DNA of 64,000 nt from contig JALVUD010000044.1 of assembly GCA_027035765.1 (NCBI GenBank), positions 62,001 through 126,000 of the forward strand. The letters run 5' to 3'. The notes under the pieces are model-generated. The model did not search any database. It was given only the letters and a program-made list of their open reading frames with translations, and was not told the origin of the DNA. The DNA is from Campylobacteraceae bacterium. Lineage in GTDB: Bacteria > Campylobacterota > Campylobacteria > Campylobacterales > Sulfurovaceae. This document shows, piece by piece, positions 15,354-24,171 of the stretch; the first letter of the stretch is position 1; the number at the start of each line of letters is the position of its first letter. Both the position numbers and the translations under genes were made by a program.

Positions 15354-16043
15354 CTAGAGCAGATCATCCAGCTTCTCCTGGAGCTTCTCCATATTTTTCA
15401 GAGCGATCTTGCGCCGTCCGGCCTCGATGAGCCCTTCGCTCTTGAGCTGTTTGATGTGCCGGTCGACCACGTGGCGGACGGTGCCGATGAGTTTGGCGAT
15501 CTCGGCATGGGAGAGGTTCTCCAGCATATTCTGTCCGGTGTGCCGACTCTTCTCCATATTCTGGACGATGAGTTTGATGAGGCGTTCTTTGGTATCCAGG
15601 AGTGTCAGGTCGGCCGCCAACTCCTCCATGTGACGCAGCTGACCCGCCACGTATTTCAGAACGATCTCCCCAAAGATGGGATAGTCGTACATCCACTCCC
15701 GCACCTTGCCGATGGGCACCTTCAGCGCTTCGCCCGCCTCCAGGATCTCACTCATCACCTCGTGGGGTTTACCGTCGAGCAGCGTCACCGTGTCGAACAT
15801 ATCTCCCCGTCCCATGAGATAGAGGGTCTGCTCTTTTCCGTTGTGGAAATTCATGTCAAAGATCTTTACCTTCCCGCTAAGGAAAATGAAAAAGTGTTCC
15901 AGGGTCTCATCCACATCGAAGAGGACATCGTGCTTATCGAAAGCGACGACCTTTCCTACCGCTTCAATCTCCCGGCGCAGCTGTTCGCTGATGGTATTGA
16001 AACTCTCCAGTTGAAATCGCACCGGGTCTCCTTTGTTTTTCAT
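15354..16043 (-). CDS. Crp/Fnr-family transcription regulator
   Basis: 229 residues. Cyclic-nucleotide-type beta-roll in residues about 20-130 (KHDVLFDVDETLEHFFIFLS, LYLMGRGDMFDTVTLL), a dimerisation helix, and a winged helix-turn-helix at about 170-215 (LSHAEIAKLIGTVRHVVDRH). There is no cysteine anywhere, so it cannot bind an Fe-S cluster like Fnr, and the cAMP-contact residues of Crp are not evident. Campylobacterota have many such regulators for nitrosative, redox or electron-acceptor control. It follows the arsC-like gene by 28 bases and could share its transcript. Ligand and targets unknown. Confidence 0.9.
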   Translation of the reverse strand: MKNKGDPVRFQLESFNTISEQLRREIEAVGKVVAFDKHDVLFDVDETLEHFFIFLSGKVKIFDMNFHNGKEQTLYLMGRGDMFDTVTLLDGKPHEVMSEILEAGEALKVPIGKVREWMYDYPIFGEIVLKYVAGQLRHMEELAADLTLLDTKERLIKLIVQNMEKSRHTGQNMLENLSHAEIAKLIGTVRHVVDRHIKQLKSEGLIEAGRRKIALKNMEKLQEKLDDLL

Positions 16044-16071
16044 TTCAAGCCCATATTATGACAGAAGAGGA

Positions 16072-16422
16072 TTACAGAATCTCGTCAATTTTGTTTTCGG
16101 GGCGGGCAACGACGGCCTTTTCTCCCCGGATTACAATGGGGCGTTCGATGAGTTTGGGATGCTCGGCCATCGCTTCGATGAGTTTCGCTTCATCGGTCAC
16201 CTCTTTGAGCCCCAGCTCCCGGTAGATCGCCTCTTTGGTCCGCATCAGCTCCCTCGGGCTCATGCCCAGCTTTTTCAGCACTCTCTTGAGCTCCTCCACC
16301 GTGGGGGGCTCGTCCAGATAGCGGCGAATCTCGTATTCCACCCCTTTTTCATCCAGATATTTGATTCCGTTGCGGGACTTGCTGCAGCGGGGATTGTGCC
16401 AGACAACTATTTGCTCACTCAT
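16072..16422 (-). CDS. ArsC/Spx-family thioredoxin-fold protein (arsenate reductase-like)
   Basis: 116 residues. Cys13 in NPRCSKSRNG is the catalytic cysteine and ERPIVIRG carries the conserved arginine of glutaredoxin-dependent ArsC enzymes. No ars regulator or efflux gene is nearby, so it may be a YfgD-type reductase rather than a true arsenic-resistance protein. It sits in a minus-strand group: TPR protein, small CxxC protein, this gene, Crp-like regulator. Confidence 0.88.
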   Translation of the reverse strand: MSEQIVVWHNPRCSKSRNGIKYLDEKGVEYEIRRYLDEPPTVEELKRVLKKLGMSPRELMRTKEAIYRELGLKEVTDEAKLIEAMAEHPKLIERPIVIRGEKAVVARPENKIDEIL

Positions 16423-16446
16423 CGATACTCCTTCAAAATTTCGGGA

Positions 16447-16671
16447 TCAGAAAAGGCCTGCGCTCTCAGGCTCTTCGATCCGCTCACACGCTTCGTTCAG
16501 TCTCTTATCGAGCGCTTCGGCACAGCTTTCACAGAGATAACGGTACTCCTGCATATCATAATAGAGGGTCTCTTTCTCCGCAAATTCCCGATAACACTCA
16601 GCGCAATAGCGGCTGACATTCTGCAGGATCCTTGGGGTCGCCTCCTGTCGGACGAAACATTGGCTGTTCAT
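16447..16671 (-). CDS. Small zinc-ribbon-like protein
   Basis: 74 residues. Two CxxC pairs, CAEC (residues 23-26) and CESC (47-50), spaced 20 residues apart as in a small zinc ribbon, plus a helical acidic tail. ATG overlaps the stop of the TPR gene (ATGA), so translation is coupled. No known family recognised. Confidence 0.72.
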   Translation of the reverse strand: MNSQCFVRQEATPRILQNVSRYCAECYREFAEKETLYYDMQEYRYLCESCAEALDKRLNEACERIEEPESAGLF

Positions 16672-17303
16672 CGGCTCAACTCCTCGATCATTTTTTTTGC
16701 CGGTTCCAACTCCGGATCCAGTTCCAACGCTTTCCGGTACTCCGCCAGGGCCTCCTCCCGGCGTCCCAGTTCGTAGAGAGTGTTGGCGTAGTTATAGTGA
16801 TGAGGCGCATAGGCCGGGTCGAGACGTATCGCCTCCCGGTGATGTTCTAGGGCTTTTTCCTCTTCTCCCAGCTTATGCAGAGCATTGGCCAGGGAACCGT
16901 GGGCCAGATCATCTGTCGGATCCTGAGCCAGCAGGGTCTCGTAAATTTCTCTGGCATCGCTATAGTCGTTCATGTTCATATAGACGACCCCCAGCCGTCG
17001 GAGGACCTCCGGATTCTTTTCATCCAGGATCAATGCGCTCTGCAGGGCCTTTTTCGCCTCAAGGTTGTCCCCTTTTTCCAGAGACTCGTCGGCGATTTCC
17101 AGAAGCTCCTCCAAACGGTCTTTGGAAGGGGTCTCTCTGGCGAAAGTTTTGTCGGGCCGGTTGACCCCCCCGAGGCGCTCATCAGGAACCTTCGCCTCGT
17201 AATCCACTCCGCGGCGGGGGTAGTCTCCGGAGAAGAGCTGCCGGAAAAAAAGGTAGAAAATCACGCCGGCGGCAATGAGAAGTATCAGTTGAAAAAGGGT
17301 CAC
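16668..17303 (-). CDS. Membrane-anchored TPR protein
   Basis: 211 residues. One N-terminal membrane helix (FQLILLIAAGVIFYLFFRQLF, in part) leaves the rest on one face. After a linker, residues about 70-205 contain four tetratricopeptide units (NPEVLRRLGVVYMNMNDYSD, DPTDDLAHGSLANALHKLGE, DPAYAPHHYNYANTLYELGR). Resembles small CcmI/NrfG-like or PilW-like TPR scaffolds but no cytochrome or pilus genes are adjacent. Overlaps the next gene by 4 bases. Confidence 0.82.
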   Translation of the reverse strand: MTLFQLILLIAAGVIFYLFFRQLFSGDYPRRGVDYEAKVPDERLGGVNRPDKTFARETPSKDRLEELLEIADESLEKGDNLEAKKALQSALILDEKNPEVLRRLGVVYMNMNDYSDAREIYETLLAQDPTDDLAHGSLANALHKLGEEEKALEHHREAIRLDPAYAPHHYNYANTLYELGRREEALAEYRKALELDPELEPAKKMIEELSR

Positions 17304-17384
17304 GATTCAGCCTTCCGATCAATTTCGCGTATGGTATGATAACTGCACTTAATCTACCATATTTTGTAAATGAGGAGTCGTTCC

Positions 17385-17795
17385 ATGCCGAAAATCGAAG
17401 CGAAAAGGGAGGAGCTGAAAAAGCGCCTGAGTCCCCTGGAGTATCATGTCTGCTGCGAGCAGGGAACCGAGCCTCCCTTCGCCAATGCCTACTGGGACAA
17501 CAAACGCCCCGGCGTCTATCGCTGCAAATGCTGTCGGGCTCCTCTCTTCTCCGGTGAGGACAAATTCGACTCGGGAACCGGATGGCCCAGCTTCACCCGG
17601 TCGATCACGCCCAAGGCAGTCACCGCCCACCGGGACGACTCCCACGGGATGATCCGCACCGAGGTGCGCTGTGCCGAATGCGGCTGCCATCTGGGGCATC
17701 TCTTTCCGGATGGACCGGCACCGACCGGGGAACGGTACTGTATCAACAGTGCCTCGCTTGATTTTGAGCCCTCCGAGCCCGAAAAGGCGTTATAA
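17385..17795 (+). CDS. msrB: Peptide-methionine (R)-S-oxide reductase
   Basis: 136 residues from ATG 17385 (GAGGAG seven bases upstream). Repairs methionine-R-sulfoxide in proteins. Zinc cysteines are C47/C50 and C96/C99; catalytic Cys119 lies in [11 protein letters not shown]; substrate loop [10 protein letters not shown] is intact. A second CC pair (CKCC) and CC at 23-24 give extra cysteines. No signal peptide, so cytosolic. Divergent from the TPR gene, 31 bases before yqeY. Confidence 0.95.
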   Translation: MPKIEAKREELKKRLSPLEYHVCCEQGTEPPFANAYWDNKRPGVYRCKCCRAPLFSGEDKFDSGTGWPSFTRSITPKAVTAHRDDSHGMIRTEVRCAECGCHLGHLFPDGPAPTGERYCINSASLDFEPSEPEKAL

Positions 17796-17826
17796 TCCCG
17801 ATAACACAAGAAAGAAAGGAAGCAAG

Positions 17827-18270
17827 ATGACACTCAAAGAACGAATCAAAAACGATCTCAAGGAGGCGATGCGGGCCAAGGATACCGCTCTGCGGGATAC
17901 CCTGCGTAATCTCAGCGCCGCTATCAAACAGATCGAAGTGGACGAACGCCGCGAACTGAGTGACGCCGACGTAGAAGGCGTGTTGATGAAATATCTCAAA
18001 CAGCGTGAAGACGCCATCGCCCAGTTCAAAGAGGCAGGACGCGACGATCTAGTGGCCAAAGACCAGGCGGAGGTCGAAGTGGTCAAAAAGTATCTCCCCG
18101 AACCCATGGAAGATCATGAACTGGAAGCGACCCTTAAAGCGATCATCGAGGAGGTCGGAGCCCAAAGCATGAAGGAGATGGGCAAGGTCATGGGCAGAGC
18201 CAAAGCGGTCATCGGCAGCCGGGCCGACGGAGGCCGGATCAGCCAGATGGTCAAAAAACTGCTGGGATAA
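17827..18270 (+). CDS. YqeY-family (GatB/YqeY domain) protein
   Basis: 147 residues, standard length. Helical protein with the family pattern LKEAMRAKDTALRDTLRNLS, DAIAQFKEAGRDDL and the C-terminal GKVMGRAKAVIGSRADGGRI. The domain is shared with the tail of GatB, which contacts tRNA during amidation; the free-standing protein has no established reaction. Lies 31 bases after msrB. Confidence 0.92.
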   Translation: MTLKERIKNDLKEAMRAKDTALRDTLRNLSAAIKQIEVDERRELSDADVEGVLMKYLKQREDAIAQFKEAGRDDLVAKDQAEVEVVKKYLPEPMEDHELEATLKAIIEEVGAQSMKEMGKVMGRAKAVIGSRADGGRISQMVKKLLG

Positions 18271-18368
18271 TGCGTTTTTCAACCCTGCGTCACTGCTTTT
18301 AAGTTTCGCGAAAGAGAGACGTTGATACTATAAAGACCACCAAAAAATCATCATCGCAAGGAGAAAAG

Positions 18369-19493
18369 ATGAAAAGAACACTGAGTATTGTCGCCGCAGC
18401 GGCACTGATGAGCGGTATCGCCATGGCCAAGGACGTCGTCGTCGGCGTCGTCCTCCCCCTGACCGGACCCATCGCGGCCTTCGGTCAAACCAGCAAGGGC
18501 GGTCTGGATATCGCCTATGAGCAGAACCACAAGCTCAAAAACGGCGACAACGTCAAACTGGTCGTTCTCGATGACCGGGGCGACAAGGTCGAAGCGGCCA
18601 CTGCCGTCAAACGTCTGCTGGACAAAAACCATGCGACGGTCATCCTCGGCGAGGTCGCTTCCGGCAACTCAATGGCCATGGCACCCATCGCCGAAAAAGC
18701 CAAGACTCCCATGATCACCCATGCCTCCACCAACCCGAGAGTCACCAAGGGCAAAAAGTATGTCACCCGTGCCTGTTTCATCGACCCCTTCCAGGGAGCT
18801 GTCATGGCCAAATACGCTCTGGATAACGGCATGAAAAACGCCGTCGTCGTCACCGACGCCAAGCAGGACTACTCCGTGGGTCTGTCCAAAGCCTTCAAAA
18901 AGGCCTTCACCGCCGGCGGCGGCAAGATCCTCAAGACCGTCCTGATCAACTCCGGAGACAAGGACTTCAACGCCCAGGTCTCCACCATCAAAGCGGCTCA
19001 TCCTGACATCATCGCTTTCACCGGCTACTATCCCGAAGCGGCTCTGATGGTCAAGCAGGCCCGTGCCATGGGTGTCAACACTCCCTTCATCGGCGCCGAC
19101 GGCGTCGGATTCCCCGAGCTGGTCAAGATCGGCGGCAAAGCAGCCGAGGGCTTCATGTATACCGACCACTTCAACGAAGCGGCGGCCACCTCTCCCGAAG
19201 CCAAAGCCTATGTCGAAGCCTTCCACAAGAAATACAACAAACCTGCCGACTCCATGGGGGCTCTGGCGGCTGATGCCTATGGCATGATCCTCAATGCCAT
19301 GAACCAGTGCATCGACGAGGGCAAAGCTCCCACCGACAAAGAGTGCGTCAACGACAAACTCCGCCATACCAAAGGGTACAAAGGTGTCACCGGTGTCATC
19401 ACCATCAACGAAAACGGTGACGCTGTCAAATCCGCCGTCATCAACGAGGTCAAAAACGGCAAATTCGCCTACAAAACGACCGTCAATCCCTAA
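18369..19493 (+). CDS. livK: Branched-chain amino-acid ABC transporter, periplasmic binding protein
   Basis: 374 residues with signal peptide (MKRTLSIVAAAALMSGIAMA). Type I periplasmic binding fold: VVVGVVLPLTGPIAAFGQTS, the AVVVTDAKQDYSVGLSKAF hinge region, and IIAFTGYYPEAALMVKQARA. Binds leucine/isoleucine/valine or related amino acids or amides (urea and short-chain amides are alternatives in this family). First gene of livKHMGF, with a strong AAGGAG site. It is separated from livH by 234 bases of hairpin-rich sequence, which probably allows higher expression of the binding protein than of the membrane parts. Unusually little codon drift suggests high expression. Confidence 0.93.
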   Translation: MKRTLSIVAAAALMSGIAMAKDVVVGVVLPLTGPIAAFGQTSKGGLDIAYEQNHKLKNGDNVKLVVLDDRGDKVEAATAVKRLLDKNHATVILGEVASGNSMAMAPIAEKAKTPMITHASTNPRVTKGKKYVTRACFIDPFQGAVMAKYALDNGMKNAVVVTDAKQDYSVGLSKAFKKAFTAGGGKILKTVLINSGDKDFNAQVSTIKAAHPDIIAFTGYYPEAALMVKQARAMGVNTPFIGADGVGFPELVKIGGKAAEGFMYTDHFNEAAATSPEAKAYVEAFHKKYNKPADSMGALAADAYGMILNAMNQCIDEGKAPTDKECVNDKLRHTKGYKGVTGVITINENGDAVKSAVINEVKNGKFAYKTTVNP

Positions 19494-19515
19494 TCGTCAC
19501 ATTCATCGGGACAGA

Positions 19516-19641
19516 GTCCGGAAGCCTTTCGCTTCCGGGACCGTCCGTTCTGTCAAAGCTCTGCCGGCAGAGTTTTGGCGGGGCCATAAAACAGATTTTC
19601 GCAAGCTCGGCGCGTGACAGGTGACCGGAGCTTCTCCGGTC
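19516..19641 (+). promoter_or_regulatory. Three stem-loops between livK and livH
   Basis: GTCCGGAAGC-CTTTC-GCTTCCGGGAC (19516-19541, one bulge), CTCTGCCGGCAGAG followed by TTTT (about 19559-19576), and GACCGGAG-CTT-CTCCGGTC (19623-19641). Together they could trim or attenuate the transcript so that livK mRNA is more abundant than livHMGF. No gene fits in this 234-base gap. Confidence 0.55.
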
Positions 19642-19727
19642 TGATCAATATTCGATCCCGACGGTAAAAGATGGCGCCACGCCTTCTTTTTATATGCCGG
19701 GTATCCAGGTTTCAAAAGAGGGTCTTG

Positions 19728-20621
19728 ATGGATTTTGCCACCTTTTTGCAACAGTTGGTCAACGGGGCGAGCCTGGGAAGTATGTATGCCCTGATCGCCA
19801 TCGGTTATACCATGGTCTACGGCGTTCTTCGCCTGATCAACTTCGCCCACGGCGATATCATGATGGTGGGAGCCTTTCTCACCTATATGGCGACGGCGGC
19901 GGGGCTGCCCTTCTCTCTGGCGGTCCTTATCGGTATCCTCGGCTCGGTGATCGTCGGGGTTCTCACCGACAAGATCGCCTACAAGCCGCTGCGTAACGCT
20001 CCCAAGATCTCCCTGCTCATCACGGCGATCGGTATCAGCTTCTTTCTGGAGAATCTTTTCAACGTCATCTTCGGCGGCGTCCCCAAAGCCTTCAGCGCTC
20101 CCGACTACCTCACCAAGGTCCTGCACCTGGGAGAGATCTATCTGCCGGTGACGGTCATCATCATTCCCGTCGTGACCGTGCTGATCCTGGGCGGTGTGCT
20201 CTGGGTCCTCTACCGGACCAAATACGGCATGGCCATCCGGGCCCTGGCCTTCGACATTCCCACGGTCAAACTGATGGGAGTCGATGCGGATCGGATTATC
20301 TCCATCGTCTTCGCCCTGGGTTCCGCTCTGGCAGCGGTCGGGGGGGTCTTCTACGCCGTCAGCTACCCCTCCATCGATCCCCTCATGGGCGTCATCGTGG
20401 GGCTCAAAGCCTTTGCCGCGGCGGTTCTGGGCGGGATCGGTTCGGTGACCGGAGCGGTGATCGGCGGGTTCATCCTGGGCTTTACCGAGATCTTCGTCGT
20501 AGCCCTCTTTCCCGAACTGGGCGGCTACAAAGATGCTTTCGCTTTCTTCTTCCTCATTCTGGTTCTGCTCTTTAGGCCCACCGGAATCATGGGTGAAGAT
20601 CTCGAACGAAGCCGATTCTAG
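19728..20621 (+). CDS. livH: Branched-chain amino-acid ABC transporter permease LivH
   Basis: 297 residues from ATG 19728, preceded by AGAGGG. About eight membrane helices; begins LQQLVNGASLGSMYALIAIG as LivH proteins do, with the conserved RLINFAHGDIMMVGAFL and the EAA-like cytoplasmic loop GLKAFAAAVLGGIGSVTGAV. Forms the inner-membrane channel with LivM. Ten bases before livM. Confidence 0.94.
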   Translation: MDFATFLQQLVNGASLGSMYALIAIGYTMVYGVLRLINFAHGDIMMVGAFLTYMATAAGLPFSLAVLIGILGSVIVGVLTDKIAYKPLRNAPKISLLITAIGISFFLENLFNVIFGGVPKAFSAPDYLTKVLHLGEIYLPVTVIIIPVVTVLILGGVLWVLYRTKYGMAIRALAFDIPTVKLMGVDADRIISIVFALGSALAAVGGVFYAVSYPSIDPLMGVIVGLKAFAAAVLGGIGSVTGAVIGGFILGFTEIFVVALFPELGGYKDAFAFFFLILVLLFRPTGIMGEDLERSRF

Positions 20622-20630
20622 GAGAAGAGT

Positions 20631-21662
20631 ATGAAAAATGCCATCATCAAACTGCTGCTGATTCTCCTGACTCTCGGAGTAATTGCCTGGGCCAATCAGA
20701 CCCTCGACTCCTATACCCTGAGTATCCTCAACAACATCGGGATCTTCGCCATCCTGGCGCTCAGTTACAACCTGATCAACGGGGTCACCGGACAGTTCTC
20801 CCTCGAACCCAACGGCTTCGTAGCCATCGGGGCCTATATGACCGCTCTTTTCCTGATCCCCGCAGCCGACAAGATCGACATGTTCGCTCTCGTCGATCCC
20901 GCCCCCGTCGTGCTGCAGATGAAGGCGAACTTCCTCCCGGCCGTCCTCGCCGGAGGAATCGCGGCGACTTTGGTGGCCCTGCTCCTGAGCTTTCCGGTCT
21001 TCCGGGTCCGGGGAGACTATCTGGCTATCGTCACCCTGGGCTTCGGATTTATTATCCGGATCTTCGCTCTCAACGAACCCGCCTACACCAACGGTGCCAT
21101 GGGACTCAACGACATTCCCGGAATCGCCAACTTCATGTGGATCGGCTCCTTCGCCCTCGTCACCCTCATTGTGATGCTCCATATCGTCTACTCCAAATTC
21201 GGACGGGCGATGAAAGCGGTCAGGGATGATGAGGATGCCGCCACCGCCATGGGGATCAATACCTTCCGGATCAAAACCACCGCTTTCATGACCAGCGCCT
21301 TTTTCGAAGGGATCGGCGGCGGACTGCTCGCTTCGTTCCTGACAACCATCACGCCGGATCAGTTCAGCTTCCTGCTGACCTTCCAGCTTCTGATCATCAT
21401 TGTCCTGGGAGGCCTGGGCAGTATGACCGGCTCCCTGGTGGCAACGATTCTGGTCATGGGAAGCATGGAGTGGCTGCGCTTCCTGGATGACGATATGGTG
21501 ATCTTCGGCATGCATACGGGTGCCCATCCCGGAATGCGGATGGTGGTCTTCGCCATTTTGCTGATCGTCATGATGCTCTTCGCCCGTCGGGGACTCTTCG
21601 GTGATCGGGAGCTACCCGAGATCTTTCGGAAAAAATTCGGGAAAAGGATGAGGCATGAGTGA
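20631..21662 (+). CDS. livM: Branched-chain amino-acid ABC transporter permease LivM
   Basis: 343 residues, about nine membrane helices. Family marks: ALSYNLINGVTGQFSLEPNG, VRGDYLAIVTLGFGFIIRI and LLTFQLLIIIVLGGLGSMTG near the ATPase-coupling loop. Partner of LivH. The stop overlaps the livG start by 8 bases (ATGAGTGA). Confidence 0.94.
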   Translation: MKNAIIKLLLILLTLGVIAWANQTLDSYTLSILNNIGIFAILALSYNLINGVTGQFSLEPNGFVAIGAYMTALFLIPAADKIDMFALVDPAPVVLQMKANFLPAVLAGGIAATLVALLLSFPVFRVRGDYLAIVTLGFGFIIRIFALNEPAYTNGAMGLNDIPGIANFMWIGSFALVTLIVMLHIVYSKFGRAMKAVRDDEDAATAMGINTFRIKTTAFMTSAFFEGIGGGLLASFLTTITPDQFSFLLTFQLLIIIVLGGLGSMTGSLVATILVMGSMEWLRFLDDDMVIFGMHTGAHPGMRMVVFAILLIVMMLFARRGLFGDRELPEIFRKKFGKRMRHE

Positions 21663-22431
21663 AGCGCTGCTGGAGGTCCGCAACGTCACGATGAAATTCG
21701 GGGGCGTCACCGCCATCGACGACCTCTCTTTCAAAGTCCCCGGCGGGAGTACCTACGGTCTCATCGGTCCCAACGGAGCGGGAAAGACCACCATCTTCAA
21801 TATCATCACCGGCAACTACTTTCCCACCGAAGGGAGCATCCTCTTCGACGGGGAGGACATCACCGGGACCAAACCCGACAAAGTCGTCGCCAAAGGGATC
21901 GCCCGGACCTTTCAGAACATCCGCCTCTTCAAAAGCATGAGTGTTCTGCAGAATGTCCTGATCGGCTTTCATGACCAGATCCCCTACACCTATTTTGAAG
22001 CGATTCTCCGCCTGCCCCGTTACCACGCCCACGAAAAGCGTGTCCGCGTGGAGGCGATGGGGATTCTGGAGGAGTTCGGCATCGCACGCTATGCCGAGGA
22101 GGATGCCACCTCGCTCAGCTACGGCAACCAGCGAAAAGTCGAGATCGCCCGGGCCCTGGCTACCAAGCCCAAACTTCTGCTGCTGGATGAGCCGGCAGCG
22201 GGCATGAACCCCAAAGAGACCGAAGAGCTCTCCGAGATCATCCACAAGATCAAAAAGGACTACGATCTAACGATTCTGCTCATCGAACATGACATGAAAT
22301 TTGTCAACGCCATGTGCGATCAGGTGACGGTCCTGGATTACGGAGAGAAGATTTTTGAAGGCAAACCCGCCGATGCCATCGTCGATCCCAAGGTCGTTGC
22401 AGCCTACTTAGGAGATTTCACCCATGCTTGA
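21655..22431 (+). CDS. livG: Branched-chain amino-acid ABC transporter ATP-binding protein LivG
   Basis: 258 residues. Walker A GPNGAGKTT, signature LSYGNQRKVEIARAL, Walker B LLLLDEPAAGMNPKE, switch His in LIEHDMKFV. The long insert and AAGMN(P)KET are typical of LivG rather than LivF. Start within livM and stop overlapping livF by 8 bases. Confidence 0.95.
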   Translation: MSEALLEVRNVTMKFGGVTAIDDLSFKVPGGSTYGLIGPNGAGKTTIFNIITGNYFPTEGSILFDGEDITGTKPDKVVAKGIARTFQNIRLFKSMSVLQNVLIGFHDQIPYTYFEAILRLPRYHAHEKRVRVEAMGILEEFGIARYAEEDATSLSYGNQRKVEIARALATKPKLLLLDEPAAGMNPKETEELSEIIHKIKKDYDLTILLIEHDMKFVNAMCDQVTVLDYGEKIFEGKPADAIVDPKVVAAYLGDFTHA

Positions 22432-23116
22432 CGTCAAGAACCTACAGGTCTACTACGGAGTCATCGCCGCGGTCCGGAGGATCGACATGCATATCGATCC
22501 CAACACCATCGTCACGCTGATCGGCTCCAACGGCGCCGGCAAGACCTCCACCCTCAACGCCATCGTCAATGCGGTCAAGAAAAAAGGTCAGGTCGTTTTC
22601 GACGGGAGAGACATCAGCCGCCATCCTACCCACCGGATCGTCAAGGAGGGGCTCTCACTGGTCCCCGAAGGACGGCGGGTCTTCATCAATCTTACGGTGG
22701 ATGAGAACCTGAGGATGGGGGCTTTCAACAACGACGAAAATTTCGAGCGTCTGCGGGGGGAGATGTATGAACTCTTCCCCCGTCTGGCGGGGAAAAAGCA
22801 GCAGCTCGCCGGGACCCTCTCCGGCGGCGAACAGCAGATGCTGGCCATCGCCCGGGCCCTCATGAGCGAACCGAAGATGCTGATGCTCGATGAACCGAGT
22901 CTCGGACTGGCTCCCAAGATCGTCGGCGAAGTTTTCGAGATCATCACCGAACTCAAAAAACGCATCACGATCCTGCTGATCGAGCAGAACGCCTTCGCCG
23001 CACTCAAAATCGCCGACTACGGCTACGTGCTGGAGAACGGTTCCATCTCTCTTGAGGACAAAGCCTCCGCCCTGCTGGGCAACGACGACGTCCGCAAAAA
23101 GTATCTCGGCGGCTGA
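22424..23116 (+). CDS. livF: Branched-chain amino-acid ABC transporter ATP-binding protein LivF
   Basis: 230 residues. Walker A GSNGAGKTST, signature LSGGEQQMLAIARALM, Walker B MLMLDEPSLGLAP, LLIEQNAFAAL. LivF partner of LivG. Ends three bases before the next gene, which may be co-transcribed. Confidence 0.95.
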   Translation: MLDVKNLQVYYGVIAAVRRIDMHIDPNTIVTLIGSNGAGKTSTLNAIVNAVKKKGQVVFDGRDISRHPTHRIVKEGLSLVPEGRRVFINLTVDENLRMGAFNNDENFERLRGEMYELFPRLAGKKQQLAGTLSGGEQQMLAIARALMSEPKMLMLDEPSLGLAPKIVGEVFEIITELKKRITILLIEQNAFAALKIADYGYVLENGSISLEDKASALLGNDDVRKKYLGG

Positions 23117-23119
23117 GCC

Positions 23120-24016
23120 GTGCCCTCCGCCAGGCTCACCGGCCACCTCTTCACCTTCATCACCATCGCGATCTGGAGTGTCGCTTTTGTCGGCAACAAG
23201 GTCCTGCTGGCCCACCTGACCCCCATCGAGATCATGCTCTACCGTTTCCTCCTCGCCTGGGGCCTACTGCTTGCGCTCTATCCCCAATGGCGGACCGTGC
23301 GCTCCTGGCGGGACGAGGCCTATTTCTTTCTCCTGGGCTTTCTGGGGATTTTTCTCTACTTCCTTCTGGAAAATTTCGCGCTGCGCTTCACCCAGGCCGG
23401 CAACGTAGGCCTCTATATGGGGGCGATCCCGGTCCTGACGGCTCTGCTGGCCCATTTTTTCATCCGGGGTGAGCATTTCAGCACCGCGCTGCTGCTGGGC
23501 TTTCTCATCGCCCTGGCGGGAATGGGATTGATTCTCTTTTCCGAACTCCATTTTACCCTGAGACTTCGGGGAGACCTCCTGGCCCTCGCCGGAGCCGCCA
23601 CCTTCGCCCTATACTCCGTCGCGCTGAAAAAGGCTCCGCAGGATTACCACTTTCTCCTCATCGCCCGCAAGAGCTTTTTCTACGGCATATTACTGATGCT
23701 TCTCTATCTCGTTTTGGCCCACGAGCCGCTCCATCTGCCGGCACTGAAGCTGCCGGTCGTCTGGCTCAACCTCCTCTTTCTGGGGCTCTTCTCCTCCGGC
23801 CTGGCCTTCATCCTCTGGCAGCAGGGGATCGACCGCATCGGCCCGGTGGCGGCAGGCAACTACATCTATCTGGTTCCGCTGCTGACGGCTCTGACCGGCG
23901 TCATCGTCCTGGATGAGAAGATCACCCCCGCCATGCTGACCGGCGGCGCCCTCATCCTCCTGGGACTCTTCGTCGCCCAGCGACGCCCCATTCCGGACAA
24001 TCAGGACGTGAGATAA
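23120..24016 (+). CDS. EamA/DMT-superfamily transporter
   Basis: 298 residues, GTG start three bases after livF. Ten predicted membrane helices in two EamA repeats (SVAFVGNKVLLAHLTPIEIM, then VVWLNLLFLGLFSSGLAFIL and NYIYLVPLLTALTGVIVLDE). DMT proteins export amino acids or other metabolites. Direct attachment to the liv operon hints at amino-acid export or balance of branched-chain amino-acid pools (inference). The operon ends here; a repeat-filled gap follows. Confidence 0.9.
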   Translation: MPSARLTGHLFTFITIAIWSVAFVGNKVLLAHLTPIEIMLYRFLLAWGLLLALYPQWRTVRSWRDEAYFFLLGFLGIFLYFLLENFALRFTQAGNVGLYMGAIPVLTALLAHFFIRGEHFSTALLLGFLIALAGMGLILFSELHFTLRLRGDLLALAGAATFALYSVALKKAPQDYHFLLIARKSFFYGILLMLLYLVLAHEPLHLPALKLPVVWLNLLFLGLFSSGLAFILWQQGIDRIGPVAAGNYIYLVPLLTALTGVIVLDEKITPAMLTGGALILLGLFVAQRRPIPDNQDVR

Positions 24017-24045
24017 CGTTCTGAAAATCTCGTTTGGTATGAACC

Positions 24046-24063
24046 GTGGGATAGCAATCCCAC
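24046..24063. repeat. Mini-hairpin GTGGGATAGCAATCCCAC
   Basis: Near-perfect palindrome followed by GCTAC. The same sequence with one base change (GTGGGATAGTAATCCCAC, also followed by GCTAC) is at 33691-33708. Confidence 0.75.
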
Positions 24064-24171
24064 GCTACTACTCTCTCCCACCAACATCAAAAGTGATTTA
24101 CGACAAAACCCACGAATTGAAAGATTTATAGATGTCTCTCAAGAAAACTCAATTCTGTTTGGCACATTTGA

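Noticed and set aside
16072-16422. Arsenic-resistance operon
   Set aside because: Only an ArsC-like gene is present; no ArsR, efflux pump or ArsM nearby.
19503-21527. Very long minus-strand frame (674 codons) opposite livH/livM
   Set aside because: Translation is His/Gln/Asp/Gly-rich low complexity, the typical antisense product of GC-rich membrane-protein genes; livH and livM have full family motifs.
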